From NCBI RefSeq assembly GCF_904849725.1, contig NC_058519.1, positions 535,874,316 through 535,938,315 of the forward strand: DNA of 64,000 bases. Direction: 5' to 3'. Shown in pieces: positions 34,218-47,852 of this stretch. The position numbers and the translations under genes are program-made. Positions within the stretch are counted from its first letter, which is position 1. The number at the start of each line of letters is the position of its first letter. The notes beneath the pieces are model-generated. The model saw nothing but the letters and a program-made list of their open reading frames with translations, did no database searches and had not been told where the DNA came from. Origin of the DNA: Hordeum vulgare subsp. vulgare (lineage: Eukaryota; Streptophyta; Magnoliopsida; Poales; Poaceae).

Positions 34218-36400
34218 ATGGTGTCTAGTGAGGGAAGTTATTACCGTAGAGGTACATACTTGGATGGCGCAAATTTTGCTAGTTGGAAGTATAAGATGAA
34301 AATGCATATTCTTGGTTTTAATCCTTCCGTATTGGTTGTTATTCGTGTTGGTGTGCAAGGTGATTTCTTCGGAGAAGGGCGTGAACCGGATCGTGATGCG
34401 ACAACGGATGAACTGAAGATGATGCAACTCAATGCACAAGCCTGTGACATCATCTTCAACTGTCTATGCCCCGAAGAATTCAATAAAATCAGCCGCCTTG
34501 AGAATGCAAAATAAATTTGGTATACTTTGTTCGATATGCACGAAGGTACTGATTCTATCAGAGAATCTAAGTTGGATGTGCTCCAAAGTTAGCTTGACAA
34601 GTTCAAGATGAAGGATGGTGAAGGAGTCGCTGAAATGTACTCTAGGCCAGCCCCCATCACAAATGAGATTGCCGGCTTAGGAAGCAAAGAGATGACCGAC
34701 AAATTCATCATGAATAAGATACTTAGAGCTCTTGATGGAAAGTATGACACCGTGTGCACATTGATCCAAATGATTCCAAACTACAAAGATATCAAGCCAA
34801 CTGAAGTCATTGGTAGGATTGTTGCTCATGATATGTCACTCAAGGACAAAGATGAGCTGCACAACAAGTCAAACGATGTTCACAAAGCTTCAAGCGATGC
34901 TCCCACTACTTCAAAGGACAATCTTGTCACTGATGAAGAGATAAGCCCACATGGTCAAAAAATTCAACAAGTCCTACAAGAGTAGAGTCAAAGAGAGAAG
35001 CTCAAGATCAAGACATGATGAGAAGAGTTTGTCCAGTCGTGACCGAAACTGCTACAATTGTGGGAAGCCCGGACACTACTCCAATGAGTTCTCAGCTCCC
35101 TACAAACGAAGAGAAGATTAACCTCGAAGACGAAGCTCAAGGTATGAGTCAACTCGCAGAGAGAGATGGAGTAGAGAAGATCGTTATGAACGAAGACACT
35201 CACTGAGAGGCAAGGAATCGGAGAAGAAAGACAAATACACCAAGATCATCTCTAGAAGAATACATCAAGCTCATGTTGGTTAATGGGTTTCTACCTCCGA
35301 GTCTGACAACTGATCCGAGAGAAGCTATCACTCCGACTCCGACTATAGTCAATAAGAAGGTGTTGTCGACAATGCACTTGTTTCCTCCAACTCCTATGAC
35401 TTATTCGATTCACCAAATGAGGGGTTCGGAAACTGCTTCATGGCTAAAGGCCCCAAGGTATCACACCCCGATTATCTTGATTTTAATAATGATGAGGATG
35501 ACTTGTTAGGATAAGATTACTTTCTCTTTGATAAAACTAGTGATTGCACTGAAAATGAACTTGCTAATTATCATGCTAGTCAAGATAAGTCGAATGATGA
35601 TGATAAGAAAGAGATTGAACGACTAACTAAAGAATTGAACACTCTTAAGTTAGCTCATGGAACTACTCTAGAAGATCATAGAGAGCTTGCAAGAACTCAT
35701 GAGAAGCTACACTTCGAGAAGCTCAATTTGGAGCAAGAGCATGAGTTCCTAAAAGCAATCAATGATGATCTTTGAAAGAACAATTCTTCTTATCTAGACA
35801 AACAATTACTCTTGTCTACTTTTGTTCCACAAGTTAAACCTAATAACACTAGTAACAAAGGCACAGAAGTTTCTTCTCCTAGTAACAAAAATGCTAAAGT
35901 TAAATCTAATAATGTTGTTTCTAGTAGCTCTCTTGATTCCACTAATGATTCTCTTAGCCAAGTACACTTGAGTAAGAAAATGATGTATTGAATGGGATTA
36001 TAGAGAGAGGTGTCTTCAGGAGTCTTGCCGGAAGTAAGCAATTTGAGGAAATTGCGCACAAGCAAGGAGGACATCGGAAGAAACAAGGTGTTAGTTACTT
36101 CAATGTCAACAGAGATGTTTGGGAAGGAGGTCCATATTCCACTCCCTAGTTTGTTCCTCGAAAGGAGAAGTATGATCCTACTTCTCCCAAGGGAACAAGC
36201 TCACAAGATGACCTACTACCACAAGATCACAAGGGCAAGGGCAAGCTTCAAGAGGAGATTGACTCATTTGAGGAAGAACCCCAAGACAAGGTCGACTGGG
36301 TTCCCAAGGACACTACTAGAACTTCCACATCTATTGCTACCACAACTCCAAGGATCCCCATCAAGTTGATGTGGATACCCAAGAGGAAGAACTAGAAAGT
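34218..36400 (+). pseudogene. Copia gag of C1, broken
   Basis: The frame starts MVSSEGSYYRRGTYLDGANF and contains the UBN2-type gag core (ACDIIFNCLCPEEFNKI, KFIMNKILRALDGKYDTV). In-frame stops occur at about 34512 and 34590. The knuckle CYNCGKPGHYSNEF has lost its last Cys. Further pieces to about 36400 are in shifted frames. It cannot make a working capsid protein. The C-terminal part looks like the matching region of C2. Confidence 0.8.
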
Positions 36401-37320
36401 TCTTGAGGGGGTGACCCCGCCAATGAAATTCACTCTTATTCATTTTGGCAAGAACTATATGCAATCAACCTCAAACATATGCATTAGTTCAAGGAGTCAC
36501 ACATTCCCTCAAAGGTAAGCAAGGGATAAGGTAATTAATGTATCTTTGGACATGATCCCATATGTATTTCACTCCATGTCCATAGATATTCTTGCATATG
36601 TTCCTTGTGCTTTGGGACTAACCCATGTAGGAGAGAAGAGTAAGAAACAACAAGGATTTCTCGCAACTCAAGATGATCTTCATCAACATTGAGCATCCAC
36701 CACTACTTCACCTTGTTGAAGTCTTTTACGACAAAAACCAAGGTTAGTTTATCCCTCTTAGGGGGAATGTCATATCAAGGGGGAGCTTTACTCTAAATCT
36801 TAAGTATAAGCATCTCCTAAGGATATGAACACATTAATGCTTTATGTAAAAGTGGTAACCCCACTTGTGTTTAATCGATGAGTATGACCTATGATCAAGT
36901 ATTCTTACTTGGTTCATAAGTCAATATACTCATATATATATGACTTTGTCATCGCCAAAGTGCTTGATAGATGCTAGAATGTTTGTGCACGTTCACTGTG
37001 TTTTATGTATCATCTTATTGTGTGAGCATGTTGGTCTACGTATTTTTGCTCATTCGAGGACATTCAATTGTTGTTATTTGGCTCTTGATTTATCTTTTGC
37101 CAATTGGATGGACAAGAATGCATATGACCCTCCTCTAGCTATCTATGCTTTCTCATCTCAAGCTCTATTCATGCTTAATCACATAACTTGAACAAGCACT
37201 TCTCGATCCCTGTGTGTGAAGGAGCACTCGGAGTTCTGTATCGTCAAAGGCTGCCTTACAAAACCCCTTTGTGAATCTCGGTGAAACCAATCCCACAAAA
37301 TCAGTTCCACCGAATTACAA
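36401..37320. other. C1 spacer between gag and the internal promoter-like block
   Basis: This is AT-rich sequence without a persuasive frame. It is partly collinear with C2 at about 52600-53400, so it is a conserved non-coding part of the family. Confidence 0.5.
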
Positions 37321-37460
37321 AGCTGATTAGAATTTTCCTTCTCGGTGTCGCCGAAATCACTAACTTGGTTACACCGAGTTTCCTCGTTAGCTGTCAGCAA
37401 AGGAACTCGGTGACACCGACTTTGTCATCTCGGTGACACCGACAGTGATGAGTATATAAC
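37321..37460 (+). promoter_or_regulatory. internal palindrome array with TATA box, C1
   Basis: TCGGTGTCGCCGA (37342), TTGGTTACACCGA (37365), TCGGTGACACCGA (37407 and 37430) are followed 10 bp later by TATATAA (37453-37459). The same palindrome type sits upstream of the LTR TATA box. Downstream is a leader-like stretch and the additional ORF. A promoter role is inferred. Confidence 0.55.
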
Positions 37461-38127
37461 CTGACGAACAAGGTTTTTGAAATCACTTCCTCAAAACCCA
37501 TCGTCCCCAAACCCTAATCTGCCTCCAAGGACCCATGGTCGTCGCATTTGCATCCCCAAGCTCCTCTGCTGCTGGGATTCACCACCATAGACGGAATCTA
37601 CACCGCCTTCACCGTCGTAGTTGGACCGCCACCAAGTTAGGGTATGACTCCACTCCTCTTTTGCGCTCAAAATCCAATCCATGTGAATTAGTTGCTTTTA
37701 TCTAAAATCCACCATGTGCAAGTTCTTCTATCTACCAGAAAATTCCCGTAGAGTAGAGATCGATGAAATTCTGGATCTGATTTCCCGTAGCATGCATCTC
37801 GGTGACACCGAGTTTGTGAAATCGTTTCCACCGATTTCGTGTTTAGGGTTTGTGAGAACCATCTCGGTAAGACCAAGTAGCTCTTTTTGGTGACATCGAA
37901 AAGGCTGCCAAGTTTCTGTTACTCGAGTGGACAATCTCGGTGACTCCAAAACAACAACCCCGGTTTCACTGAATTGCATTATGCAGTAAATCACACCCGA
38001 AGTTTCTGAAATCAAACTTTGAAAAATCAGTTGTGTATTGTGATGGTCAACCCTTCTGCTCTTCTATATCTATTTCACATGGTTGCTGTTTGCTGGTTTG
38101 CTGGTGTGTTGTTGCTTGTGTGCCAAT

Positions 38128-40162
38128 ATGCCTAATTCAGTGGACAACCAGGACAACTTCAGGGAAAATAGCCGTGAGATGGACTCACACACAAGTCCTG
38201 AGAGGACAGAATCTGACCCTGGTTCTTACAACTCCCATGGTTTTCCCAAGGTAGCCACCAGGCAGAGAAAGAAGGTTAACTCACATGAAGAAGATTCATA
38301 TTTTGTGTCAAAGGAAACTTCAGCACCTTAGAAATTGAAAGAGAAAGCTCGTGTCAAGAAGACTACCAGGAAAGAGTATGCTAAGCTTGCTGATGTTAGA
38401 GCCCCAAAGTTTGCAAGAGAAGGGACTACTATTGAGGAACCTGCTAAGAAGCCAAGTGTGAAGAGAGCCAGGAAGAGGGCAATCCATGTTACTGGAAGAC
38501 CTACTTCCATGTATGAGGACCCAGAAGATGCTCCCGGAGAAGAAGAGATCCCAACTGACGCCTTCCTCCTCGTCCTCAGAACAAGCTCATGGCTGATGCC
38601 ATGCCCGGGAAAACTGCTCCAAAGCCTGCTTCTAAGGCTAAAAAGGTTGTTGATCCCAAGAGGACTACAAAGGATATTCCTGCAGCTGCTAAGGAAAAAG
38701 GCCCTGCTTCGAGTGCCCTTGCTGCAGAGGAAGAAGAAGAAGAGGATGCACCCATTCTCATAAATCTCAGACTGCATCTGCCACTACACGATGCTACTCA
38801 TCCAGTAACTGAAGATATGAAGAAGAGGAAAGATGCAGGATTGAGGAAATGGAGAGCTGCAGATCCATATGCCATAAGGAGAAGAACTGGTGTTGATCCA
38901 AGATTCCACACCAAGGAACGACAAGACTTCTATGAGACTGTTTCGTATGACAAAAGTCCAGTTGTTAGTGACATGAGATATGTTGACTGGGCTTACATCA
39001 AAGCCAATGAAGATTTCTTTCCCCATGTGCAAGAAAATTTCAAGTCTATGGACATTGAGGAGTTTGTTGGGAGAGAGATGACCCCATGGAATGATGAATT
39101 GATTATGCAGTTCTATTCAACTATTCATTTCTATGGTGATGGCTCTGTAGTCTAGATGACTGATGGTCACAAGTATGAATCCACTGTTGATGATTGGGCC
39201 ACTATCATTGGTGCCCTTAAGCAGAAAGAAGGTGATGTGGATGTATACTCCGAGCTAAAGATGAATCACAACTCCATGACCAACATGTACAAGCCAATTC
39301 CACACAAGTTCTTGGCAACTCACAAGTTTGGCTTAGTGTACTTCTTGCAAGCAGGGATACCTACAACCAATACCATTCTGAGATATACCTTGATGCCTAA
39401 ATCATATGATGATAAAATGGTTAGAGGTCAGTTCATCAACATGCTGCACCATTTGGACTCTCACACTAGATTCAAAGTGATGGACTTGATAGTAGAGACT
39501 ATCAAGATGACTGCCGCTGATCAAAAAATATCTTGTGGATATGCCCCATACATTCAAATGCTTATCAATGTGAGGCTAGGCAAGCATGCATATCTACTTG
39601 ATCATCCCCATTTACCCCTTCATCCAGAATTTGAAGACAATGAAGTGGCGATGGATGACAATGACCCCAGCTCAATTGCAACTATAATGGCAGGAGAGGC
39701 AGCAAAAGCCGAGGCTACTAGAAATGTGCCGCCACTAGTTCCACAGCTCAGAACTCCAACTGAGCAAATGGCTTTTCTAGTAAAATCTGTCCAAGGAATG
39801 GAGAAGAACATTTCAGAGATTCTGCTAAATCAGAAGAGTTTGGAGAGAATCGTGGAAACAAAGTTCCATGATTTGGATGCCAAAGTGACAGAGATGGCTA
39901 CATGTGTAGAACAGCTTAAACATGAAGTTGATAGGGTGAGGACATCCAATTCTACTAGTGATGATGCACTACCACTCAATTCTCCACCAGGCCTAGGTCA
40001 ACTGTTGTGCCAGTTCAGGAGACAAGACATACTTCATCAGCTCAGGCATCTGCTCCAGCTCAAGCACCTCCAGTATCAACCCCTCCAACTCTAGGACATT
40101 CTACAGAAGCCTTCGTGGACGCTCTTCTGTCAACTCCTTCATCAACTGCCCAGAGAGACGAT
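38128..40162 (+). pseudogene. additional ORF of C1 (unknown protein), with stops and frameshifts
   Basis: The reading begins near MPNSVDNQDNFRE with a Ser/Lys-rich, disordered N-terminus, interrupted by a stop at about 38331 and a frame change near 38575. The core (38589-40094) includes RRRTGVDPRFHTKERQDFYE and PHKFLATHKFGLVYFLQAG. It ends in a coiled-coil-like segment (VKSVQGMEKNISEILLNQK) after a TAG at 39153. Another frame change near 39990 precedes a Pro/Gln-rich tail. It may match the 'putative plant transposon protein' domain found in grass retroelements; this is from memory and unsure. It is not integrase, protease or reverse transcriptase. Confidence 0.6.
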
Positions 40163-40658
40163 TAGCTCTATACTTTTTAACTTTTTGGTAACTTGTTGCC
40201 AAAGGGGGAGAAATGTATAGATCATAGGGCTTCAAGAGAGAGAGAGAGATAGCTTTTGACTTTATTTGCTCTCATTTTGGTTTTACAAAACTTTGGTATT
40301 TTGGATGACCTTATACTTGTTCATGTGTTTTATCATACGCTTTTCTTGGTTGATGCTACATTATTATCTTTAAGCTATTTATGCGATGATCATTCACTTA
40401 TCTTTTTGGTGTCATGTGCATTACTATTCATTCTTATCATGTATGCGCACCACTAAGATGTATGTGACATGGAAGAGTGATCCATGATCCTAATTGATTG
40501 TGCATTTGCATTCAAACGCAAATTATAAATAATGCACAAATTTAGGGGGAGCTCTTGCTTTTCACATACTTCTCAAAGCGTCGATGCTAATCATTGATTA
40601 TATCCTTTGTCGAAGCTTTGATCTATATGTTGTCCTCACTTACCAAAAAGGGGGAGAT

Positions 40659-40991
40659 TGAAAGCACAATTGCTCCCTGAGGTGGTTTTGATAATTTATA
40701 ACTACATATGCATCATTGGGCTAATATGTTTATCAAAGTATATTTCAAAAAAGTTCAAAAGATGCATTGGCTAAAGGCTTATGTTGAGATGCCCCTTGAT
40801 GCAAGAAAAGAATAAGATTGGCCCAACCTTCAAGCTAGAAGACTATTGATTTTATATTTGTGAGAAATCACTTTTGAGTCCATAGGAAAGCCAATACTAT
40901 TAAAAAGGGGTGAGGTATTAAAATGAACAGGTTGCTCAAGTGCTCAGAGATAGCCACCAAAAATACTCAGTCATTTTCCCACATAACCATT
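40659..40991 (+). repeat. 3' LTR of C1, first part
   Basis: It starts TGAAAGCACAATTGCTCCCT directly after the polypurine tract AAAAAGGGGGAGA (40645-40657) and is cut by G1. The second part is 47853-49012. Confidence 0.88.
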
Positions 40992-42448
40992 TGATGTCTA
41001 CGCACGCTTCTATTCTTGTAGACTATGTTGGGCCTCCAAGCGCAGAGGTTTGTAGGACAACAACAATTTCCCTCAAATGGATGACCTAAAGTTTATCGAA
41101 CTTAGGGAAGTAGAGGTTGAAGATGGTCTCTCTCAAGCAACCCTGCAGTTAAGAAATAAGAAGTCTCTTGTGTCCCCAACACACGTAATACAATTGTAAA
41201 TTGTATAGGTGCACTAGTTCAGCGGAGAGATGGTAAAATATGGGTGATAGGTGTGGCAAAGCAAGGTAATATAAATCTGTAATAAAAATTACAGCAAGGT
41301 AGCAAGTGATAAAAGTGAGTACAAACGGTGTAACAATGGTGAGAAACAAGGCCTAGGCTTCATACTTTCACTAGTGGCAACTCCCAACAACATTAACATA
41401 GTCTAATCACATGATATTTCCACTAAAACATGCAATGGAGATGTACTCGGAGGTCATTCCTTTGTGATCAAGAGAGGACGAGAATTATGTAGGGCTACAA
41501 AAGCACACCTCAGAGTTTGTAGTTCTCACCTATGGATTCCCAATGTCACCGCGGCCATCCAAAGAGAGTACCACAATCACCACAACATATCTCAAGGATA
41601 GTCAAAGACAAGCACCAAGAGACTCTCAATCTTCAATCAATTCACAAAAGAGGAAATCACTCATGAAAATATTTTTCTAATCCATGTCCAATAGACCGCT
41701 GTCACCATGGTCTCGGAGATTATACTAGATAAGATCAAGTGAGTACATCAATCCAATACATAGAAGAAGGGGAAACATCATGGGATCACCCTAGATTAAC
41801 ATAGCCTATGATCACAATCAAGATCACATCATGGGAGAGAGAAGTAACCACATAGCTACTGTAGAAGACCTCAGCCTCGAGGAGGAACTACTCCCGATTC
41901 ATGGAGGGAGGAAGCAACGTTGATGTAGATGAATCCGGGGGCACTTCCCCGTCCCGGCAGGGTGCCAACACAGGAATTCTGGTTCCCCGAAACTTGTTGG
42001 CGATGGCAGCGGAGATCAGAATTGCTTCTAGAGAAAAGGGTTCTCCAATCAGGGTTTCCTCCACGGGGGTAAAAATAGGGCCAAAGGGGGGCACTAGGGG
42101 AGGTCCCACTCTCCCAGGCGGCCTGGTGGCGCGGCCTCCCCCTAGGCCGCGCCAGGTGGCCGCCTGGGTGTGGGGTGGCCCCCCTCTGGCTCTCCTTCGA
42201 GCGTGTGGAGTCTTCTAGAATGCTGATTTTTTATATATTTTTTATGGAATTTTTCGGGCACTATAAATATGGGTATAAACCTGCAATTCACAAACATCAG
42301 CAGACAGAAACTGGCAATGGGTGCACTGAGTTAGTAGGTTAGTCCAAATATGTTGAAAAAGGTATGAAAGTGTACAGAACACATAGCAAATATCACCCAA
42401 AACTTGCATGGAGCAAGCATAAATTATAGATATGTTTGGGACGTATCA
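40992..42448 (-). repeat. 3' LTR of G1
   Basis: This 1457-bp LTR matches 46395-47847 with scattered substitutions. It contains the GC-rich hairpin near 42080-42180. Confidence 0.92.
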
Positions 42449-45372
42449 ACATCCCAAGCTTAAATTCCCGCTCGTCCTTGAGTAGGTAAATGATAACAAG
42501 CATAACTTCTATGGTGACATGCTAACACACATATAAGAACTTCAAAGTAAAATATGTAAGATATGCAATTCAAGTCAAGACAATAACAAGCAAGATTCTA
42601 TATCTTGTATTGAAACTAGCAAAGTAAGAACATAAAGGTGCAAGAGCTCTCACTGTCCGTGGTTCGGATGTCTCCAAATGGTGTTTGTGTGCAAGAAGTG
42701 GGAGATGGGTTTAGAGCATAAAAATGCTATATAGTTTAATTGAGAACTCAATCTACTAAAACTTCACACTCGGTCTCCTTCGGAATCTTATTTTGACTCA
42801 TCCCCACACCACTAGTCAGGCACAAGTCAAAATGATCCTCTCCCTTTCGACTTTGAGAACTCATGCAATGGATGAGCGCGAGCAAGATATATTGGCACTT
42901 AGGATGGCAAAGAGAATAATGATGGGGAAGGAAGACAAAAAAGGTCTAAAAGGCTAACATCAATGAGGACAATCATAGGTGAGAGAAAGCCAAATGATTG
43001 ATATGATGTGAGGAGTAGGGATTGCCATGCAACAGATGCACATATGAGCTAAGGTAAGCTCTCCAATGGAACTAGTGGGGGTGCATCCAACTTGCTTGCT
43101 CGTGAAGACCTAGAGCTCATTTGAGGAGGCTCATCATTGGAATATACAAGCCAAGTTCTATAGTGTAAGGGTCCCCATGTAGTCATGCATGAATGATAAT
43201 CTCTATGGAGTACAATTATAACAATGGAGTACGAGTGTGGATCTTTCAAAAGGAATAGTAGTGTTGTCCCCTTCTCTCTCTTTTTTTCTTTTTTTTCTTT
43301 CCTTTTTTTTATTTTTGTGGCCTCTTTGGCTCTTTCTATTTATCTCTCATATGTCATCTTTGGGATCTTTTCATGTGTCTTCTTTTGGGATCTTTTAATT
43401 TGTCCTCTTTTGGATCTTTTCCTCACTTAAGGGCAACACTCTATATTCTACAAGAAATAAAAAGAATATCTTCACACTTTATAAGAAGTACTCAACATAA
43501 AGATAAATGAAAACTATCATGATGTATGCAAATGTATGCCTCTACCAGTGTAGCAGGATATGCAATGATACTAGCGCGTCATGTAGCAATAATAAGGGCA
43601 AAGCCCAACTAGCATGTAGCTCCTCGATCAAGAAAAAGAATGTATGACATGAAGATCAAGTCATGAGATGGTGGATGTTGCATGTCAATGTATCTCGGAA
43701 ATGCTATGGAAATGCCTTGATAGGTAGGTATGGTGGCTGTTTTGAGGAAGGATATAATGAGGCTTATGATGACAGAGCGTATCATGCCAAGGGTTTGGAT
43801 GCACCGGCAAAGTATGCACCAACTCTCAAGATGAGAAAGGGCAATGCATGGTACCGAAGAGGCTAGCAAAATATGGATGGTGGAAGTGCCAACAATCGAA
43901 TACTCGCATTAGTCCGAAGAACTCATGCACTTATTACCGGTAACTCTCTATCTAGTCAGGAGATTCACAAAGAGACAAGTATCCCAAGGAGGAGTGTTTG
44001 GGGGTTTGGTTATCCTTGCGCATCCTCGACCCTGATAACGTGAGGGTACTCTATATATTCCAACCCCTCCAGAGGTTAGCGATACTTCTAGTAGCTAGAG
44101 TTCTCAACTAATATTTTTTTAAGTTTTGAAAATACACACGGATTGCCCAAAATACGACACCTATCACTAATAGGCTCAAGCTCTTGACACCAAAAGTTCA
44201 AAAATTACTCAAATCAATACCTCAAAACTATTGCAAGTTACTACTGTACTTAAATAGCAACCTCAGTTACCTACTCATGCAAGACAGACAACTCAGTGCA
44301 ACAAGCCAACTCTCTAAACAAGATAAGCATGATAACTCAAGAGAGTTCCAAAAGCAACCTAAATAAAATCTCTTAAAAAGATAAAGCATGAAAAGTATGA
44401 GCTAAGCATGACAACAACTATGAAAAGATAAAGAACACACAAAAAGATAAGCATGAAAACCTATGTTGTGTTCTAGGGTGGAGTGGAGCGTGTTTCTCTC
44501 CCAAACAAAGAAAGCTAAGGTCCAACTTGTTATGAAGAGCAAGCAAAACTAAAACAAACTAAAAAAGTAAAGAGCGGGAAGCTCCAAGCATAGCACAGTG
44601 CATATGAAGTGATATAAATATAGCATGGAGAAGGACGAACTGGTGATTGTTGATGGAGAAGGGGATGCACGGGGGTATCACCAAGCTTAGACACTTGAGT
44701 CTCCTTGAATATTTCTTGGGGGTGCATGGGGGAATCCCCAAGCTTGAGCGCTTGACACTCCCGGATCTTCTTTCATCATCTTCCATCGCATACTTGAAAA
44801 CTCCCTTCATACGAAACTCATCATAAGCTGATTAGAGTGGTTAGTGCCCATAATAAAATAACTTTCATCCACTGGAAATAAAGATTTTCATGAATAGCTA
44901 TTGTTTCTCAAGATTGCCAAAAAGTTATTGCAAATAAAAAGCAAGCTTAAGATTTGCAAGACGATGAAAACGCAAAACGTGGCAGAATCTGTGAAAAACA
45001 GACCAGTAGGTAGTAAATATTTTTTCAGAGCATTTGTGCAACTCAATTCAAGAAACCTAGAACATACGCCAGAAATACAATTGTATAGAGCATACTGTCA
45101 AAATAGTTCAGATCAAAAAGATGATGTGGTGATTTTTGGTGAATTTTTCCGTCAAGCAGACATAATCTGTTTCTGGACAACATGTCAGAACTTTTAAACT
45201 TTCTTGCAATCGGAGGCTAAAACTTGGCACAAAGCTTAAAAATACAGATACAATGATGTTGCTAGAATAGTAACACACATCAAGACTACTAAAAACTTAA
45301 ATTTAAAACTCAAATTAAAGATAACAATGGTTGTCTCCCTAGAGCTCTTTCTTTATAGCCATAAAGATAGGC
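42449..45372 (-). other. non-coding internal region of G1
   Basis: This part of G1 carries no recognisable domain on either strand. It includes a T-rich low-complexity run (43265-43420). A functional Gypsy element would have pol here. Confidence 0.6.
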
Positions 45373-46287
45373 TTAAGATTTTAATGATGCTCTCGTAGGA
45401 ATAAGAGTTGTAGAACAAAAGAGAGCATCAAGAATAAAATACCAAACACATTTAAGTCTAACATACTTCCTATGCATAGGAATATTGCAATATAATAATT
45501 CATTGAAGCACAAAGCAATAAGCATAGGAAGGCAAAACAAGTGCAGCTTCAAAACCTTCAACATAAAGAGAAGGAACTTGATATTATTGAAATATCTGTA
45601 AGCATATGTTCCCTTCTCATAATAATTTTCAGTGGGATCATGAATAAACTCAACAATATAAGTATCACATAAAGCATTGTTACCATGATCCACATGCAAA
45701 AAGGTACTATTACTCTCCACATAAGCATAATCTTTCTCATTGGTAATAGTGGGAGTAGGACTATCATAAACAACCTGAACACTAAAGATTAGTTGTGTAT
45801 TGGGGAGCCAATGGTTAGGACATTTTAGCATTAAAGTTTTAAGTCTCCCCCAAGCTTGAGCTATGCTCTCTCCGTCATGAGGATAGAAATTATAAACATA
45901 ATTCCTATTCTCATGGAGTTCATGAAGAGGATAAAACTTGGAGTAATAGAGAGACTGAATCTCATCCCAATTCCATAGGTGAGAATCATCTAGTAGCCTA
46001 TACCTTTCCAATGCTTTTCCTTTCACTGACAAGGAAAATAATTTCCTCATGACTCCATCTCTTGTCAAACCTGAAATCTTAAACAAATCACAAAGTTCTG
46101 TAAGTTTCAACAAATGAATACTAGGATTGACTGTTCCATCTCCTGCATAACAATCATTCATAATTATTTCAATTATCCCAAGTGGTATTTTGAATGGGAT
46201 ACATTCAGTAGGTGGAGGAGACTTCTCTACCACGGGTGTGGTAAAGCGGCCTTCCCCAAGTAGCGAACTAAGAGTGCATTTTTTCAT
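45373..46287 (-). pseudogene. Gypsy gag of G1, C-terminally degraded
   Basis: The start MKKCTLSSLLGEG at 46287 parallels the METVPLRSLFG start of the element at 29020. The Retrotrans_gag core is clear (FSLSVKGKALERYRLL, SIAQAWGRLKTLMLKCPNH). After about residue 180 the sequence no longer resembles gag and no zinc knuckle follows, so the C-terminus seems replaced or decayed. Confidence 0.75.
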
Positions 46288-46394
46288 AAGCCTAACTAGT
46301 GAAAATAAAAACAAGAAACGAAAAGATTTAATTGCAAGATCTAAATATATACCTTCAAGCACTCACCTCCCCGGCAACGGCGACAGAAATAGCT

Positions 46395-47847
46395 TGATGT
46401 CTACGCACACTTCTATTCTTGTAGACTATGTTGGGCCTCCAAGCGCAGAGGTTTGTAGGACAACAACAATTTCCCTCAAATGGATGACCTAAGGTTTATC
46501 GAACTCAGGGAAGTAGAGGTTGAAGATGGTCTCTCTCAAGCAACCTTGCAATTACGAAACAAGAAGTATCCTGTGTCCCCAACACACCTAATACAATTGT
46601 AAATTGTATAGGTGCACTAGTTCAGCGGAGAGATGGTAAAATATGGGTGATAGGTGTGGCAAAGCAAGGTAATATAAATCTGTAATAAAAAAATTACAGC
46701 AAGGTAGCAAGTGACAAAAGTGAGCACAAATGGTGTAACAATGGTGAGAAACAAGGCCTAGGCCTCATACTTTCACTAGTGGCAACTCCCAACAACATTA
46801 ACATAGTCTAATCACATGATATTTCCCCTAAAACATGCAATGGAGACGTACTCGATGGTCATTCCTTTGTGATCAAGAGAGGACGGGAATTATGTAGGGC
46901 TACAAAAGCATACCTCAGAGTTCGTAGTTCTCATCTATGGATTTCCCAATGTCACCGCGACCATCCAAAGAGAGTACCACAATCACCACAACATATCTCA
47001 AGGATAGTCAAAGACAAGCACCAAGAGACTCTCAATCTTCAATCAATTCACAAAAGAGGAAATCACTTATGAAAATATTTTCTAATCCATGTCCAATAGA
47101 CCGCTGTCACCATGGTCTTGGAGATTATACTAGATAAGATCAAGTGAGTACATCAATCCAATACATAGAAGAAGGGGAAACATCATGGGATTACCCTAGA
47201 TTAACATAGCCTATGATCACAATCAAGATCACATTATGGGAGAGAGAATTAACCACATAGCTACTGTAGAAGACCTCAGCCCCGAGGAGTAACTACTCCC
47301 ACTTCATGGAGGGAGGAAGCAACGTCGATGGAGATGAATCCAGGGGCACTTCCCCGTCCCGGCAGGGTGCAGCACAGCAATTCTGGTTCCTTGAAACTTG
47401 TTGGCGATGGCGGCGGAGATTGGAATTGCTTCTGGAGAAAAGGGTTCTTCAATCAGGGTTTCCTCCAGGGGGTAAAAATAGGGCCAAAGGGGGGCACCAG
47501 GGGAGGTCCCACTCGCCCAGGCGGCCTGGTGGCGCAGCCTCCCCCTAGGCCGCGCTAGGTGGCCGCCTGGGTGGGGGTGGCCCCCCTCTGGCTCTCCTTC
47601 GGGCGTCTGGAGTCTTCTGGAATACTGATTTTTTATATATTTTTTATGGAATTTTTCGGGCACTGTAAATATGGGTATAAACCTGCAATTCACAGACATG
47701 AGCAGACAGAAACTGGCAATGGGTGCACTGAGTTAGTAGGTTAGTCCAAATATGTTGAAAAGGTATGAAAGTGTACAAAACACATAGCAATATCACCCAA
47801 AACTTGCATGGAGCAAGCAAAAATTATAGATCGTTTGGGACGTATCA
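46395..47847 (-). repeat. 5' LTR of G1
   Basis: This 1453-bp LTR has ends TGATGTCTACGC...GACGTATCA on the + strand and is followed by the CCATT target duplication. Confidence 0.92.
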
Positions 47848-47852
47848 CCATT

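Larger units (their letters stand above)
40992..47847 (-). mobile_element. Gypsy element G1 nested in the C1 3' LTR
   Basis: LTRs at 40992-42448 and 46395-47847 and a perfect 5-bp TSD CCATT (40987-40991, 47848-47852) define a 6.86-kb insertion in minus orientation. On the minus strand the primer site resembles the tRNA-Asp type (GTCGCCGTTGCCGGGGA, next to 46394). The polypurine tract GCTTGGGATGT sits at about 42449-42459. Inside are only a gag (45373-46287) and about 2.9 kb of non-coding DNA. No protease, reverse transcriptase or integrase is visible, so it is non-autonomous. Confidence 0.93.

Noticed and set aside
37342..37442. Palindromes as rho-independent terminators
   Set aside because: This is a eukaryotic nuclear context, there is no trailing T-run, and the copies precede a TATA box.
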